From positions 1-64,000 of the forward strand of contig NZ_VWOX01000024.1 in the NCBI RefSeq assembly GCF_008629675.1: a stretch of DNA of 64,000 nucleotides, read 5' to 3'. Under the pieces are notes generated by a model that did no database searches, was not told the DNA's origin, and saw only the letters and a program-made list of their open reading frames with translations. The position numbers and the translations under genes are program-made. The stretch comes from Roseiconus nitratireducens. Its GTDB lineage: Bacteria > Planctomycetota > Planctomycetia > Pirellulales > Pirellulaceae. Shown one piece after another: positions 35,301-45,355 of this stretch; position 1 is the first letter of the stretch; each line of letters starts with the position of its first letter.

Positions 35301-36710
35301 ATGCCAGACCAGACCCTCGCTGTATCAAAAATCTGTTGTATCGGTGCCGGCTACGTCGGCGGTCCAACGATGGCGATGATCGCTCATAAGTGCCCGCACA
35401 TCGACGTGAAAGTGGTCGACATCAACGCGGACCGGATCGCACAATGGAATTCCGACCAATTACCGGTCTATGAACCCGGCCTGGACGACATCGTTCAACA
35501 ATGCCGCGGCAAGAACCTGTCGTTCACCACGGCCATCGATGATTCGATTCGTGCGGCCGACATGGTTTTCATCTCCGTCAACACGCCCACGAAGATGTTC
35601 GGCGTCGGCGCCGGTCGGGCAGCGAACCTGGAGTTCGTCGAGAAGTGCGCCCGCCGCATTGCCGAGGTCTCCGAAGGCCACAAGATCGTGGTCGAAAAGT
35701 CCACCCTGCCGGTTCGCACCGCCGAAGCCGTCAAACGCATCCTGGCCAATTCCGACAACGCAGCCACTTTCGATGTGCTGAGCAACCCGGAGTTCCTGGC
35801 GGAAGGCACTGCCATCGAAGACCTGCTGGCTCCCGACCGCGTGTTGATCGGCGGCGAACGCGCCGAAGCGATCGAAGCCCTGGTTTCGGTTTACGCGAAC
35901 TGGGTTTCCCGTGACCGCTTGCTTACGACCAACCTGTGGAGCAGTGAGTTGTCAAAGCTGACGGCCAACGCGTTTCTGGCCCAGCGTGTTTCGTCGATCA
36001 ACGCCATCAGCGCTCTGTGCGAGGCAACCGAAGCCGATGTCGACGAAGTCGCCTCGGCGATCGGAACCGATTCGCGAATCGGGCCCAAATTCCTGAAAGC
36101 TTCCGTCGGATTCGGGGGCAGTTGCTTCCAGAAGGACATCCTGAACCTGGTGTACCTGTGCGAGTACTTCGGCTTGCCTCAAGTGGCCGAATACTGGGAA
36201 CAAGTCGTCAAGATGAACGACTACCAAAAGCAGCGGTTTGTCACCCGCATGGTCCGAACCATGTTCAACACGGTCTCGGATAAGAAGATTGGCATCTGGG
36301 GATTCGCCTTCAAAAAAGACACCAACGACACGCGTGAGTCCGCAGCGATCTATGTCTGCCGTGATCTGCTGTTGGAAAAAGCCCGACTGTGCATCTACGA
36401 CCCGCAGGTGAGCCGCGAACACATCCTGCGAGACTTACGATCGATCTTCACCGAAGGCGACGGCGTGATCAGCGACGCCAAACAGAAACTGATCGACGAG
36501 CATGTCTCGTTCGCATCCAGCTGCGAAGAAGCGTCCGCCGACGCGCATGCGATCGCGGTCCTGACGGAATGGGATGAATTCGCCGACGCCGATTTTGACG
36601 CCATCTTCGATTCCATGAAGAAGCCCGCGTTCGTCTTCGATGGCCGCAACAAGCTGAAAGCGATGGATCTTCAAGGCAAGGGATTCGAATACCACGGCAT
36701 CGGTTTTTGA
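35301..36710 (+). CDS. ugd: UDP-glucose 6-dehydrogenase, animal/plant type
   Basis: The enzyme oxidises UDP-glucose twice to UDP-glucuronate. The 469-residue product follows eukaryotic UGDH almost block by block: ICCIGAGYVGGPTMAMIAHK, NLSFTTAIDDSIRAADMVFI, VLSNPEFLAEGTAIEDL, and the active site ASVGFGGSCFQKDILNLVYL. Cys275 is the catalytic cysteine (Cys276 in the human enzyme), and FAFKKDTNDTRES follows. Typical bacterial Ugd enzymes are shorter and differ in these blocks. The ATG at 35301 matches the family; longer frames add Pro/Ser-rich residues. It supplies UDP-glucuronate to the polymer made by this cluster. Confidence 0.95.
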   Translation: MPDQTLAVSKICCIGAGYVGGPTMAMIAHKCPHIDVKVVDINADRIAQWNSDQLPVYEPGLDDIVQQCRGKNLSFTTAIDDSIRAADMVFISVNTPTKMFGVGAGRAANLEFVEKCARRIAEVSEGHKIVVEKSTLPVRTAEAVKRILANSDNAATFDVLSNPEFLAEGTAIEDLLAPDRVLIGGERAEAIEALVSVYANWVSRDRLLTTNLWSSELSKLTANAFLAQRVSSINAISALCEATEADVDEVASAIGTDSRIGPKFLKASVGFGGSCFQKDILNLVYLCEYFGLPQVAEYWEQVVKMNDYQKQRFVTRMVRTMFNTVSDKKIGIWGFAFKKDTNDTRESAAIYVCRDLLLEKARLCIYDPQVSREHILRDLRSIFTEGDGVISDAKQKLIDEHVSFASSCEEASADAHAIAVLTEWDEFADADFDAIFDSMKKPAFVFDGRNKLKAMDLQGKGFEYHGIGF

Positions 36711-36824
36711 CCCGATCGCCCCTCGCGGGCATCTCTCCGAATTGCAACCGTCAGGACTCCGCCCTGGCGGTGCCACCTGACTCACCATGCGTTTGTTGCC
36801 CGAAAGGATACCGGGCTGTTTGAA

Positions 36825-37811
36825 ATGACACGCCAAGACACGACCCTCAAATCGACCACCCCGCCGGGCACCATTTACGTCGCCGGGCACCAGGGAATGG
36901 TCGGCAGCGCCGTCGTGCGTCACCTTCGCGACCTGGGATGCTCCGACGACCAGATCCTCGTTCGCACGCGGAGCGAATTGGACCTGCTTCGCCAAGCCGA
37001 GGTGGAGTCCTTTTTCCAAACCGAGCGTCCCGATGCGGTGATTTTCGCTGCGGCGAAGGTCGGTGGTATCCATGCCAACCACACCTTTCCGGCAGACTTC
37101 ATTTACGACAACCTGATGATGGCAGCCAACGCCATCCATGCCGCGTACCTGTCAGGGACCCGGCGTTTTCTGTTCCTGGGCAGCACCTGCATTTATCCCC
37201 GCATGGCCCCCCAGCCGATGCCGGAAGATTGCCTGTTGTCCGGCCCGTTGGAAGAAACCAACGAAGCGTACGCGCTGGCGAAAATCAGCGGTTTGAAGCT
37301 GTGCCAACATTATCGCACCCAGTACGGCGTGACGTTCCACTCCGCGATGCCGACGAACCTGTACGGTCCCGGAGACAATTATCATCCCGAGAATTCACAC
37401 GTTTTGCCGGCGATGCTCCGCCGTTTTCATGAAGCGGTCCGCGACGGCAGCGAGGAAGTGGTGATCTGGGGAACGGGCACGCCCCGGCGTGAATTCCTGC
37501 ACGTGGACGACCTGGCCCGGGGGCTTGTCCATTTGCTGGGTCTGAACGATCCGCCCAATCTGGCGAACGTCGGAACCGGAACGGACATTTCGATCCGCGA
37601 GCTGGCGGAATTGGTAGCCCGCGTCACGGGCTTCAGGGGTAAAATTGGACATGACACCAGTCGCCCCGACGGTACGCCGGTCAAGCGAACCGACACGACC
37701 TTGATCCGGTCAACCGGCTGGCAGCCGACCATCGACTTGGAGTCCGGGATCGAGCGGACTTACCAGGATTATCTTGCGTCGATCCAGGAAGGTTCCCTAC
37801 GCTCCGTGTAG
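36825..37811 (+). CDS. fcl: GDP-L-fucose synthase
   Basis: Fcl (WcaG) epimerises and reduces GDP-4-keto-6-deoxy-mannose to GDP-L-fucose. The 328-residue short-chain-dehydrogenase has the cofactor motif VAGHQGMVGSAVV, then FAAAKVGGIHANHTFPADF, which is diagnostic for this enzyme. The catalytic Ser segment GSTCIYPRMAPQPMPE and the YxxxK motif YALAKISGLK are present. Further family markers are TNLYGPGDNYHPENSHVLPA and REFLHVDDLA. It follows ugd by 114 bases. The partner gmd comes next after 295 bases that contain a gacggt/accgtc hairpin at 37929-37946. Confidence 0.95.
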   Translation: MTRQDTTLKSTTPPGTIYVAGHQGMVGSAVVRHLRDLGCSDDQILVRTRSELDLLRQAEVESFFQTERPDAVIFAAAKVGGIHANHTFPADFIYDNLMMAANAIHAAYLSGTRRFLFLGSTCIYPRMAPQPMPEDCLLSGPLEETNEAYALAKISGLKLCQHYRTQYGVTFHSAMPTNLYGPGDNYHPENSHVLPAMLRRFHEAVRDGSEEVVIWGTGTPRREFLHVDDLARGLVHLLGLNDPPNLANVGTGTDISIRELAELVARVTGFRGKIGHDTSRPDGTPVKRTDTTLIRSTGWQPTIDLESGIERTYQDYLASIQEGSLRSV

Positions 37812-38106
37812 CGCGGGCCGAACTGCGCCCGTGAATCGGGTTTCGGCGAACGAGCAACAAACGGAAATCGATGTGCAGCGTCTTCCACGACGCGATCAAA
37901 CCAAGAGCTCTCCGGTGCTCCATGGCTTGACGGTTTTCACACCGTCACGTCTCGACCGGCGTTCACTATTTGCAACCTAAAGTGGGACGTCGCTCCCCGC
38001 GATGGTCCCTGCGACCGTTCGCTGTGATCGGGCCTCGTCGCTCAGATTGCCGCTGACCTTTCCACCTTCCAGCCTACCTTCACTTGCTTCGGCGGGTCAT
38101 TTAGAC

Positions 38107-39138
38107 ATGACTGATTCATCACGTCCATTGAAAAAAGCTCTGATCACGGGAATCACCGGACAAGACGGTTCCTACCTTGCCGAACTGTTGCTGGAAAAGG
38201 GCTACGAAGTCCATGGAATTGTTCGTCGCAGCAGCACGTTCAATACCGACCGGATCGACCACATTTACATCGACCCTCACGATGAGAATGCTCGGTTGTT
38301 CCTGCACTACGGGGACCTGACAGACGGTCAGAACCTGACCAACCTGGTGCTGAACATCGAACCGGAAGAGATTTACAACCTGGGCGCGCAGTCGCACGTC
38401 CGCGTTTCGTTCGATTCGCCGGTGTACACGGTGCAGACCACGGCGGTTGGCGCCCTGAACGTTTTGGAAGCGGCACGTCAACTGAATCGCAAGCAAGCCG
38501 TTCGTGTCTACCAGGCGTCCAGCAGCGAAATGTTTGGCGACGTGGTCGAAACGCCTCAAACCGAAAAGACACCGTTCCAGCCGCAAAGTCCCTACGCCTG
38601 TGCGAAAGTCTACGCGTTTCACCAAACTGTCAACTACCGCAACGCCTACGATCTGTTCGCCTGCAACGGCATCCTGTTCAACCACGAATCGCCGCGTCGC
38701 GGTGAAACGTTTGTGACACGGAAGATCACTCGGGCAGCGACCCGTATCAAGACCGGGCTGCAAGACAAACTGTACTTGGGCAATCTGGATGCCAAGCGTG
38801 ACTGGGGCTATGCGAAGGACTACGTCCGAGGCATGTGGATGATGCTTCAGCATGACACCCCGGACGATTACGTCTTGGCGACCGGTGAGACGTACACGAT
38901 TCGTCAGTTCCTGGATTACACCTTCGGTTACCTGGATCTGGACTGGAGCGAGTACGTTGAAACGGATCCCCGGTACTTTCGCCCGACGGAAGTGGACTTG
39001 TTGCTCGGTGATTACAGCAAAGCCAAGAACGTCCTGGGCTGGGAGCCCGAAACGAGCTGCAAAGAACTGGCCGAACTGATGGTCGACCACGATCTGGAAC
39101 TGGCCCGCGACGAAGCGGCGCGACGCGCCCCGGCGTAG
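38107..39138 (+). CDS. gmd: GDP-mannose 4,6-dehydratase
   Basis: Gmd makes GDP-4-keto-6-deoxy-D-mannose, the substrate of Fcl. The 343-residue product has the NADP motif ALITGITGQDGSYLAELLL and the family signature VHGIVRRSSTFNTDRIDHI. The catalytic region contains YQASSSEMFG and SPYACAKVYAF (YxxxK). NHESPRRGETFVTRKITRA and LGNLDAKRDWGYAKDYV follow. The ATG at 38107 matches the normal start. With Fcl it forms a complete route from GDP-mannose to GDP-L-fucose, so fucose or a related deoxysugar is expected in the exopolysaccharide. Confidence 0.97.
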   Translation: MTDSSRPLKKALITGITGQDGSYLAELLLEKGYEVHGIVRRSSTFNTDRIDHIYIDPHDENARLFLHYGDLTDGQNLTNLVLNIEPEEIYNLGAQSHVRVSFDSPVYTVQTTAVGALNVLEAARQLNRKQAVRVYQASSSEMFGDVVETPQTEKTPFQPQSPYACAKVYAFHQTVNYRNAYDLFACNGILFNHESPRRGETFVTRKITRAATRIKTGLQDKLYLGNLDAKRDWGYAKDYVRGMWMMLQHDTPDDYVLATGETYTIRQFLDYTFGYLDLDWSEYVETDPRYFRPTEVDLLLGDYSKAKNVLGWEPETSCKELAELMVDHDLELARDEAARRAPA

Positions 39139-39189
39139 CCGCCAAGTGGTGATCGCTGGCTGTTCACTCACACAAGCCTTTCCCGCCAC

Positions 39190-41946
39190 GTGCGTGATCT
39201 TAAGAAGCAGTCTTTTCTCCGACGCGACGTCGCGTCATTGATCGACACGTTCGTGGTGTTGATCCTGGCACTCCTACCGATTGCGACCAGCTTCGATTTC
39301 GGCGGCGTCCTCCCTTGGACGCAGTTCGTCTCCGCTTTCGCAATTGCCGTGCTTTGCGGCGGTTACTTGCTGTTCGTCATTGCTACGGCATTGAGATTCG
39401 CGGGACGGCCTCCCGCTCAGAATACGGACTGGATTGCCACCCGAGTCCCGATTTCGCTGGTCGTGCTGTGGCTTTTGGGTTGTTCGATTCTCGCATTCCA
39501 AAATGCGTCTCTACCCGGCAATTGGGTGGAATGGCTCAGCAAGGGGGCCAACCGCGCCTATCATGATTGGATGCAACCCATTTGGATGATCTTGGGGCAA
39601 CCTGCACCGAACGATCATCCTATTTCGATTCATCCCGACAGCACGCGGCATCGTCTTCACTTTCTCTTGAGCCTGCTTCCGCTGCTCGTGTTGGTCGCGC
39701 TATCGATCTCGCGTCAACGCCGAATCGCAATGCTGTTGGCATTGCTGATGTTCGGAACGACCATCCATGCCCTCTACGGCGTATTCACCGATCTGGAGAT
39801 CGCTGGAGAGCGACTGGTTGTTTCCACAATTACGACCAGCTTTGGACGATTTGTGAATCGGAACAACGCGGCCCTGTTTTTAAACCTGGGCATTGCCTGC
39901 GGCATCGGGCTGATCACGTGGCGGTTGTTTTCGATGAGCCTGCCCGACGATGACGACATGGTTGACACGTCCGATCTCGGTGACTTGATTCGCGATCCGG
40001 CAACGACAATTGCGGCGTGTTGCATCGCCGCCAATATTGCCGCTCTATTCTTCTGCGGATCCCGCGGCGGGATCCTCTCAACGGTGTTCGGTTTCTGTGT
40101 TTTGATCCCGTTGGTTTCAGCGAGGAAAAAACTGGCCACAGCTGGCGGCGTCATCGTTGCCTGCCTGGTATTCGCGTTGGCGACCGTGTTTTCCTTTGGC
40201 ATGGAGCTCACGACAATCCGTCGGATCAGCCAAGTAACTCCTCGGCAGTTCCTGCGCGAAATCTCCGAATCAACTCGCATCCGGCATTGGCACGACTCGT
40301 GGGCGGCCGCAGTCGATTATCTACCCTTCGGTAGCGGCGGAGGCACTTATCGCTACGCATATCTTCCCTATCAAGACCTGGGTGACAATCAGACATTTGC
40401 GAATGCAGACAATCTCTATCTGGAGCTGATGGTCGAACAAGGAGTACCAGGCATACTCCTAGCTGCAATGCTTTTTGGCACCGTCGTCTTCTCGCTGTCC
40501 CGCCTCCGCCATTCGATCTTCCCGATCGATCGTGCACTCTGCGCAACCGGTTGGTTTGCTGTCGCCGTCGTCGGCACCAACGCAATCGTTGACTTCGGTC
40601 TGCTGCTATCTTCCAACGCATACTTCTTCGCCATTCTCGTTTCGGTGATTGTGGCGCGAGCGGCCCTGTGCCCTTGTGTCGATTCTCATGCAACTTTCGA
40701 ACACCCCGATGATCTCGCTACGGCTCAAGAATCATCCCCCTGGATGCGCGTCACCTTCTGCGCTGTTGGTCTTGCGGCCAGTCTTTTTGCACTCGGGCCC
40801 CTCCGTTCGGACGCCCTCATCGATCATGCGGTCGCGAAGGGACGGATGGTGCTTCGAAGCGATCCGTGGAGCAGAGATCAACTCGAGCCGACACTTCAGC
40901 TGCTGAACCAACTCGCTCGATCGGATTCTAACGCCGACCTTGACCTTTCTAGGGCGAGGTGCCTGGTCCACCTCGCACGCGTGGAAGAAATCGAATCAAT
41001 GAAACTCGACACGCTTGCTGATTTGGAGCAAGCGACGAATGCGACTCGCCTTGGACGCCGGTCGACTGGCCTTCTTCCCGAACCACCGGCAATTGACACC
41101 TACACGCTCGCCGCTTCGACGGCCGTGCGAGCTCTACAGGAAAACCCGCTTTCCGTCGAAGCACGCCTCGTGCTCATCCAAACCGATTTCCTTCCAAACC
41201 GAGAACAAACGTCGCTGGACTTGCTCAGGCAAATCAGCACGCTCCAAACGCGAAACAGTGACCTGCATTTGAGGCTAGCCGAATTGGCGGTCGTCCGGAA
41301 CGCGCCTCGACTAGCCGAGAGCTTTTTACACCAGGCAACGACGCTTCGGGCTGCGAACGTCCCCGACGCGATCAATTTGGCGATCCGTAGCCCAACGCTC
41401 GAACTTGATCGATGCATCAGCCTTTCGCCCGCTTCCAGACGTCGCAGCGTCCATCACGTTCTCGCACTGCTAAAACAGACTCCGAATTCTTCCGATCGGT
41501 ATCATTCGTTCATCAAACATTCCATCGACTTCCTTGATTGCGATGCCGAGCCCTCGCGAGCCGCACGAGCAAAATGTCATTATTTGAAGAGCCGCGCGTT
41601 GTTCGAGATTGATTTGCCCATGCAAGCTGAGAAAGCAAATCGATTGGCGATCGAACTGGTGCCAACAGAACGCACTTACCACATCGGCCTGATCCTCGGC
41701 CTGATCAAACACGGAAAGTTCGCCGCCGCGATGGAGGCCGCAACCGCTGCGGAGGAGGCACTACCGGAAGATTCACAACTGGAGCAATTGATCCGACACA
41801 TTGAACATCAAATCGACCAAAATTCCGCATCCGGAACACCGAACGATAACGCTGGGCCGGTGACAGGCGGGGACCGTGTCGCGAACGTGAGCCAGATGTT
41901 ACCGTCGACGGCAAATCACGCCAGGTTTGCTCACCCATGGTGCTAG
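39190..41946 (+). CDS. O-antigen ligase/polymerase-like membrane protein with TPR region
   Basis: This 918-residue protein starts at a GTG. Residues about 15-520 contain ten or more transmembrane helices with the Wzy_C/O-antigen-ligase domain. Its large periplasmic loop includes SSTRIRHWHDSWAAAVDYLP-like sequence (about residues 358-377) and the signature NADNLYLELMVEQGVPG (His/Glu-rich loop of the family). After the last helix, a soluble part of about 370 residues has repeated amphipathic helices typical of TPR-like scaffolds (for example LRLAELAVVRNAPRLAESFL). Such fusions join or polymerise lipid-linked glycans. It overlaps the flippase gene by ten bases. Confidence 0.78.
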   Translation: MRDLKKQSFLRRDVASLIDTFVVLILALLPIATSFDFGGVLPWTQFVSAFAIAVLCGGYLLFVIATALRFAGRPPAQNTDWIATRVPISLVVLWLLGCSILAFQNASLPGNWVEWLSKGANRAYHDWMQPIWMILGQPAPNDHPISIHPDSTRHRLHFLLSLLPLLVLVALSISRQRRIAMLLALLMFGTTIHALYGVFTDLEIAGERLVVSTITTSFGRFVNRNNAALFLNLGIACGIGLITWRLFSMSLPDDDDMVDTSDLGDLIRDPATTIAACCIAANIAALFFCGSRGGILSTVFGFCVLIPLVSARKKLATAGGVIVACLVFALATVFSFGMELTTIRRISQVTPRQFLREISESTRIRHWHDSWAAAVDYLPFGSGGGTYRYAYLPYQDLGDNQTFANADNLYLELMVEQGVPGILLAAMLFGTVVFSLSRLRHSIFPIDRALCATGWFAVAVVGTNAIVDFGLLLSSNAYFFAILVSVIVARAALCPCVDSHATFEHPDDLATAQESSPWMRVTFCAVGLAASLFALGPLRSDALIDHAVAKGRMVLRSDPWSRDQLEPTLQLLNQLARSDSNADLDLSRARCLVHLARVEEIESMKLDTLADLEQATNATRLGRRSTGLLPEPPAIDTYTLAASTAVRALQENPLSVEARLVLIQTDFLPNREQTSLDLLRQISTLQTRNSDLHLRLAELAVVRNAPRLAESFLHQATTLRAANVPDAINLAIRSPTLELDRCISLSPASRRRSVHHVLALLKQTPNSSDRYHSFIKHSIDFLDCDAEPSRAARAKCHYLKSRALFEIDLPMQAEKANRLAIELVPTERTYHIGLILGLIKHGKFAAAMEAATAAEEALPEDSQLEQLIRHIEHQIDQNSASGTPNDNAGPVTGGDRVANVSQMLPSTANHARFAHPWC

Positions 41947-43316
41947 CCCACGGGGACAAAGCCTCAACCCTGGAGGGTCAACGCGGGCGGCGTGATCGTT
42001 ACCTAGTGCTGGGAGCAGCCGCGGGATTTCTTAGCAAGTTCCCCGCCCTCCTCGTCACGCTCGTTTGTGTCCCACTAGCCATCGACGCCCTCGGTGCAGA
42101 GCGATTTGGGATTTGGATCACGCTGACAACCCTGCTCAGCCTTTTCGGAATCCTGGATGGCGGAGTCGGAAACGCGATCATCAACATGGTGGCGGAGTTG
42201 GCGCAAGAGACGAGGGCAACGCGGATGCGGTCCCTCATCGCCAGCGGCTACGTGTTTGTCGGTGCGATGGCCGCCGCCTGCTTTTGTCTTCAGTTCGTTG
42301 TCATTCCAATCATCGACTGGAAATGGCTACTGTCACTGCCGGACGCGATTCCCGCGGAGGAGGTTGCTGTCGTGACGATCGCAGCTTGCACCAGCTATTT
42401 CGCCGCAATGCCGCTGTCACTTGCTTCCAGAATCTTAGTCGGATTGCAGCGTACTCACATCGTCGCGACGTCCAATTCCATCGCCCATGTACTTACGGTG
42501 TTCGCTACGGTCTTGGCCTGGTATTTTGGTGCCAGTCTGGTGGTATTCGTCTTGTGCTTCGCGGCGCAACCCATCCTGTCGGGATTGATCAACACCGCGA
42601 TCGTGTTCACAAGCGAGGGCGGCAGATTCCGTCCCGACTTCTCGGTCGCGAGCCGCAAACAGGTTTCGACGCTGCTCTCGGCAGGAAGCCTTTTCTTCGT
42701 ACTGCAATTGTGCGCTGCAGCCGCTTACCAGACCGACGCGATCATCGTTTCCCATTTTTCAGGGCTGGAGGCGGCCGCCAAACTCGGCCTGACCAGCCGA
42801 TTGTTCCTCTTTGTGAATTCAGCGACGGTGCTGCTGACCGGACCGTTGTGGCCGGCATTCCGCGAAGCCAGTTTGTTGGGCGATACCGAGTGGGTCAAAA
42901 AGACCTACTACAAAGCGACAACGCGTTGCCTGGCGGTTTCGATTGTGCTGACAGGAATCTTGGCCGTGTTCTTTAATCCGATCAACCAATTGTGGACCGG
43001 AGGAGAATGCAAACCGAGCATCCTGTTGATCCTGTCAGTCTGCATATGGAGCAATCTTCAGGTACTCGGCCGAATTATGGCAATGTTGCTAAACGGCTTG
43101 CATGTCATTCGGCTGCAAGTGATTTGTTCCACAGCCATGGCAATCCTTAACGTGTTTCTTTCAATCTGGCTCACGCGTTCTCTCGGAGCACCGGGCGTGG
43201 TGATCGGCTCCATTGTCTCTTACACGATCGTTATTGTCGTCCCGTATCTTTGGCTGCTCCCTGGTTTGATGGACTCCAAGACTCATCTGGTTCCCGACCC
43301 ACCGGCGCTGAACTAA
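41937..43316 (+). CDS. Oligosaccharide flippase, Wzx type
   Basis: The 459-residue protein has about twelve to fourteen transmembrane helices in the pattern of MATE/PST polysaccharide transporters. It opens with a polar N-terminus, then GAAAGFLSKFPALLVTLVCVP and the family-typical LGAERFGIWITLTTLLSLFGILDGGVGNAI. It should flip undecaprenyl-linked repeat units across the inner membrane. The start ATG lies inside the end of the preceding ligase-like gene, suggesting coupled translation. It is the only flippase-like gene in the cluster, making this a Wzx/Wzy-dependent pathway. Confidence 0.85.
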   Translation: MVLAHGDKASTLEGQRGRRDRYLVLGAAAGFLSKFPALLVTLVCVPLAIDALGAERFGIWITLTTLLSLFGILDGGVGNAIINMVAELAQETRATRMRSLIASGYVFVGAMAAACFCLQFVVIPIIDWKWLLSLPDAIPAEEVAVVTIAACTSYFAAMPLSLASRILVGLQRTHIVATSNSIAHVLTVFATVLAWYFGASLVVFVLCFAAQPILSGLINTAIVFTSEGGRFRPDFSVASRKQVSTLLSAGSLFFVLQLCAAAAYQTDAIIVSHFSGLEAAAKLGLTSRLFLFVNSATVLLTGPLWPAFREASLLGDTEWVKKTYYKATTRCLAVSIVLTGILAVFFNPINQLWTGGECKPSILLILSVCIWSNLQVLGRIMAMLLNGLHVIRLQVICSTAMAILNVFLSIWLTRSLGAPGVVIGSIVSYTIVIVVPYLWLLPGLMDSKTHLVPDPPALN

Positions 43317-43423
43317 GTGACGTGCATCATAGAAGGAATCAAGAGACTGATGGCCACCGCTGACCGACTGCATGTGGAGCAGATCTCCGTGTTCATTCGC
43401 GATACTCAAAGGAATCCGTTCGC

Positions 43424-44167
43424 GTGAACCCCAGTGAACCAAGGAGTCGCGTCGCCGACTGCACCGCATCATTCCTGTTCACAGGTCGCATACTGGGGAA
43501 GTATGACGTCAACTTCTACCGCTGCGACGAAACGGGATTCATTCAAACGGAAGAACCCTATTGGCTGGAGGAAGCTTATGCGGATGTGATCGCCCAACAG
43601 GATTCAGGTTTGCTTGCACGTTGCCTTGCCTTCCGAACCGTGACATCCCTGCTGATCAAGGACAACTTCGAACCGAATGATGAATTCTTGGATTATGGCG
43701 GAGGCTACGGAGTTTTCACGCGTTTGATGCGAGACGACGGCTACGCCTTTCATCACTACGATCCGATGTGCCAGAATCTTTTCGCCACCGACTTCGGAGC
43801 CGACCTGTCGAGACGTTACGCGGCCATCACGGCATTTGAAGTCTTCGAACACTTGTCCCAGCCGAGGGAAGTCCTTCGCGAGTTGCTCGACAGTACGGAC
43901 GTCGTCTTCTTTTCAACTGTCCTTCAGCCATCGCCGCCACCCGAGTCGATCGATTCGTGGTACTACTTTCATCCGGAAATCGGACAGCACATCTCATTTT
44001 TCAACCTCGCAAGTCTGCAAAGCTTGGCAAGGCAGTTCGATTGCAGTCTTTATTCGAACGGTTCCACTCTGCACGCGATTTCGAAACGACCGCTCTCGTT
44101 TTCGGCGGCTCGCCCCGGAATGATTTCCAAGATTCGACGCGCCGTGCTCCGCGCGAGTCGTGCCTAA
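43424..44167 (+). CDS. Class I SAM-dependent methyltransferase
   Basis: The 247-residue product starts at a GTG with AAAGGA upstream. After a short N-terminal region with FLFTGRILGKYDVNFYRCDE comes SAM motif I, FLDYGGGYGVFTRLM, then HHYDPMCQNLF. Motif IV region AAITAFEVFEHLSQPREVLR is typical of Methyltransf_12/23-type enzymes. The SFFNLASLQSLARQF segment near the C-terminus is also common in that group. It probably methylates a sugar of the repeat unit. The next gene's start overlaps its end by eight bases. Confidence 0.8.
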   Translation: MNPSEPRSRVADCTASFLFTGRILGKYDVNFYRCDETGFIQTEEPYWLEEAYADVIAQQDSGLLARCLAFRTVTSLLIKDNFEPNDEFLDYGGGYGVFTRLMRDDGYAFHHYDPMCQNLFATDFGADLSRRYAAITAFEVFEHLSQPREVLRELLDSTDVVFFSTVLQPSPPPESIDSWYYFHPEIGQHISFFNLASLQSLARQFDCSLYSNGSTLHAISKRPLSFSAARPGMISKIRRAVLRASRA

Positions 44168-45296
44168 CACGCCGCACCAGACCTCTCACTCAACAATCCA
44201 TTCACAATTGAAGACTCTCCGACTCTGCGGATCCGTTTTCGCGAATCAGCGCTACGGCGGAGTCTCGCGTTATCTTGTCGAACTGGCCAAGGGGGTTGCG
44301 GCGACTGCCGACTGGAATGTTCAACTTGACGCACTCCTGTACAGCAATGCCTATTTGAGAGACGCGGCAAAGGCTTTACAGCATCCGGGAGTCCATGTGA
44401 ACCGACGTCCGCGTGGGCTGAGTCAAATCAATCACATCGCTTGTCGCCTGGCAAATTCGACCGTCCGCACCGCACCGGACATCATCCACGAAGGCTTTTT
44501 TGAATCCGGCAACCTTCAAAAGAAATCGATCCCACGCGTGGCATCGTTCTACGACATGATCAGCGAAAAGTTCATGAACGATTTGTCGATGCGGGATGCG
44601 AAACTGCAAACGGTACAGGAATCCGACAAATTGATTGCAATTTCAGAGTCAACCAAGCGTGACATGGTCGATCTCCTTTCGATCGATCCTCAAAAAATCG
44701 AAGTCATTTATCTCGCGACCGACATGAAACGACAATCGCAGCGTTTCCCGCTGGACTCAAACGCCCCCTATATCTTGTGGGTGGGCAATCGAAACGGTTA
44801 CAAGAATTTTAAAACGTTTGTCGAGGGGTTCGCGATGACACGGAATGTCCGGGCGGATCTTCAGGTTGTTTGCGCCGGCGGCCCTCCTTTGCAACCCCAC
44901 GAGCTTGAACACTGGAATCAACATCGTTTAAATCCCGATCGCATGACGCATGTTCAACCGTCGGAGCAGGAATTGGCGATGCTTTATGGGCATGCCGAGA
45001 TGCTGATTTACGTTTCGAAATATGAGGGTTTCGGCATTCCGCCGCTCGAAGCAATGGCCTGTGGATGTCCGGTCATTGCGTCTGACACCAGTTCGATTCC
45101 CGAAGTGACCGGCGACGCCGCGGTCCTTGTTGACCCGACGGATAGCGAAGCCGTTGCTCATTCGATGGAGCGAGTTTGGGAAGATCGCGAGTACCGCGGA
45201 CGCCTGATCGAAGCCGGCGACCATCGGGTCCGCTTGTTCACCTGGGACCGATGCGTGGAGAAACACTTGGAACTGTATTCATCGCTCGTCGCATGA
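44160..45296 (+). CDS. Glycosyltransferase family 4 (GT-B)
   Basis: The 378-residue enzyme has the GT4 plan. The N-terminal acceptor domain begins near RYGGVSRYLVELAKG, a Gly-rich loop typical of these transferases. The donor domain includes YILWVGNRNGYKNFKTFV and the E-x7-E type motif SKYEGFGIPPLEAMACGCPV with the following ASDTSSIPEV. It should add one sugar of the repeat unit from a nucleotide donor. The start is probably the GTG at 44160, inside the methyltransferase end. The donor sugar cannot be told from sequence. Confidence 0.85.
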   Translation: MPNTPHQTSHSTIHSQLKTLRLCGSVFANQRYGGVSRYLVELAKGVAATADWNVQLDALLYSNAYLRDAAKALQHPGVHVNRRPRGLSQINHIACRLANSTVRTAPDIIHEGFFESGNLQKKSIPRVASFYDMISEKFMNDLSMRDAKLQTVQESDKLIAISESTKRDMVDLLSIDPQKIEVIYLATDMKRQSQRFPLDSNAPYILWVGNRNGYKNFKTFVEGFAMTRNVRADLQVVCAGGPPLQPHELEHWNQHRLNPDRMTHVQPSEQELAMLYGHAEMLIYVSKYEGFGIPPLEAMACGCPVIASDTSSIPEVTGDAAVLVDPTDSEAVAHSMERVWEDREYRGRLIEAGDHRVRLFTWDRCVEKHLELYSSLVA

Positions 45297-45355
45297 CAGG
45301 GCGATCGTTTGCTGAGGACGCCCAAGCGCTGATGATCTCGAACTAATCCTTACCC

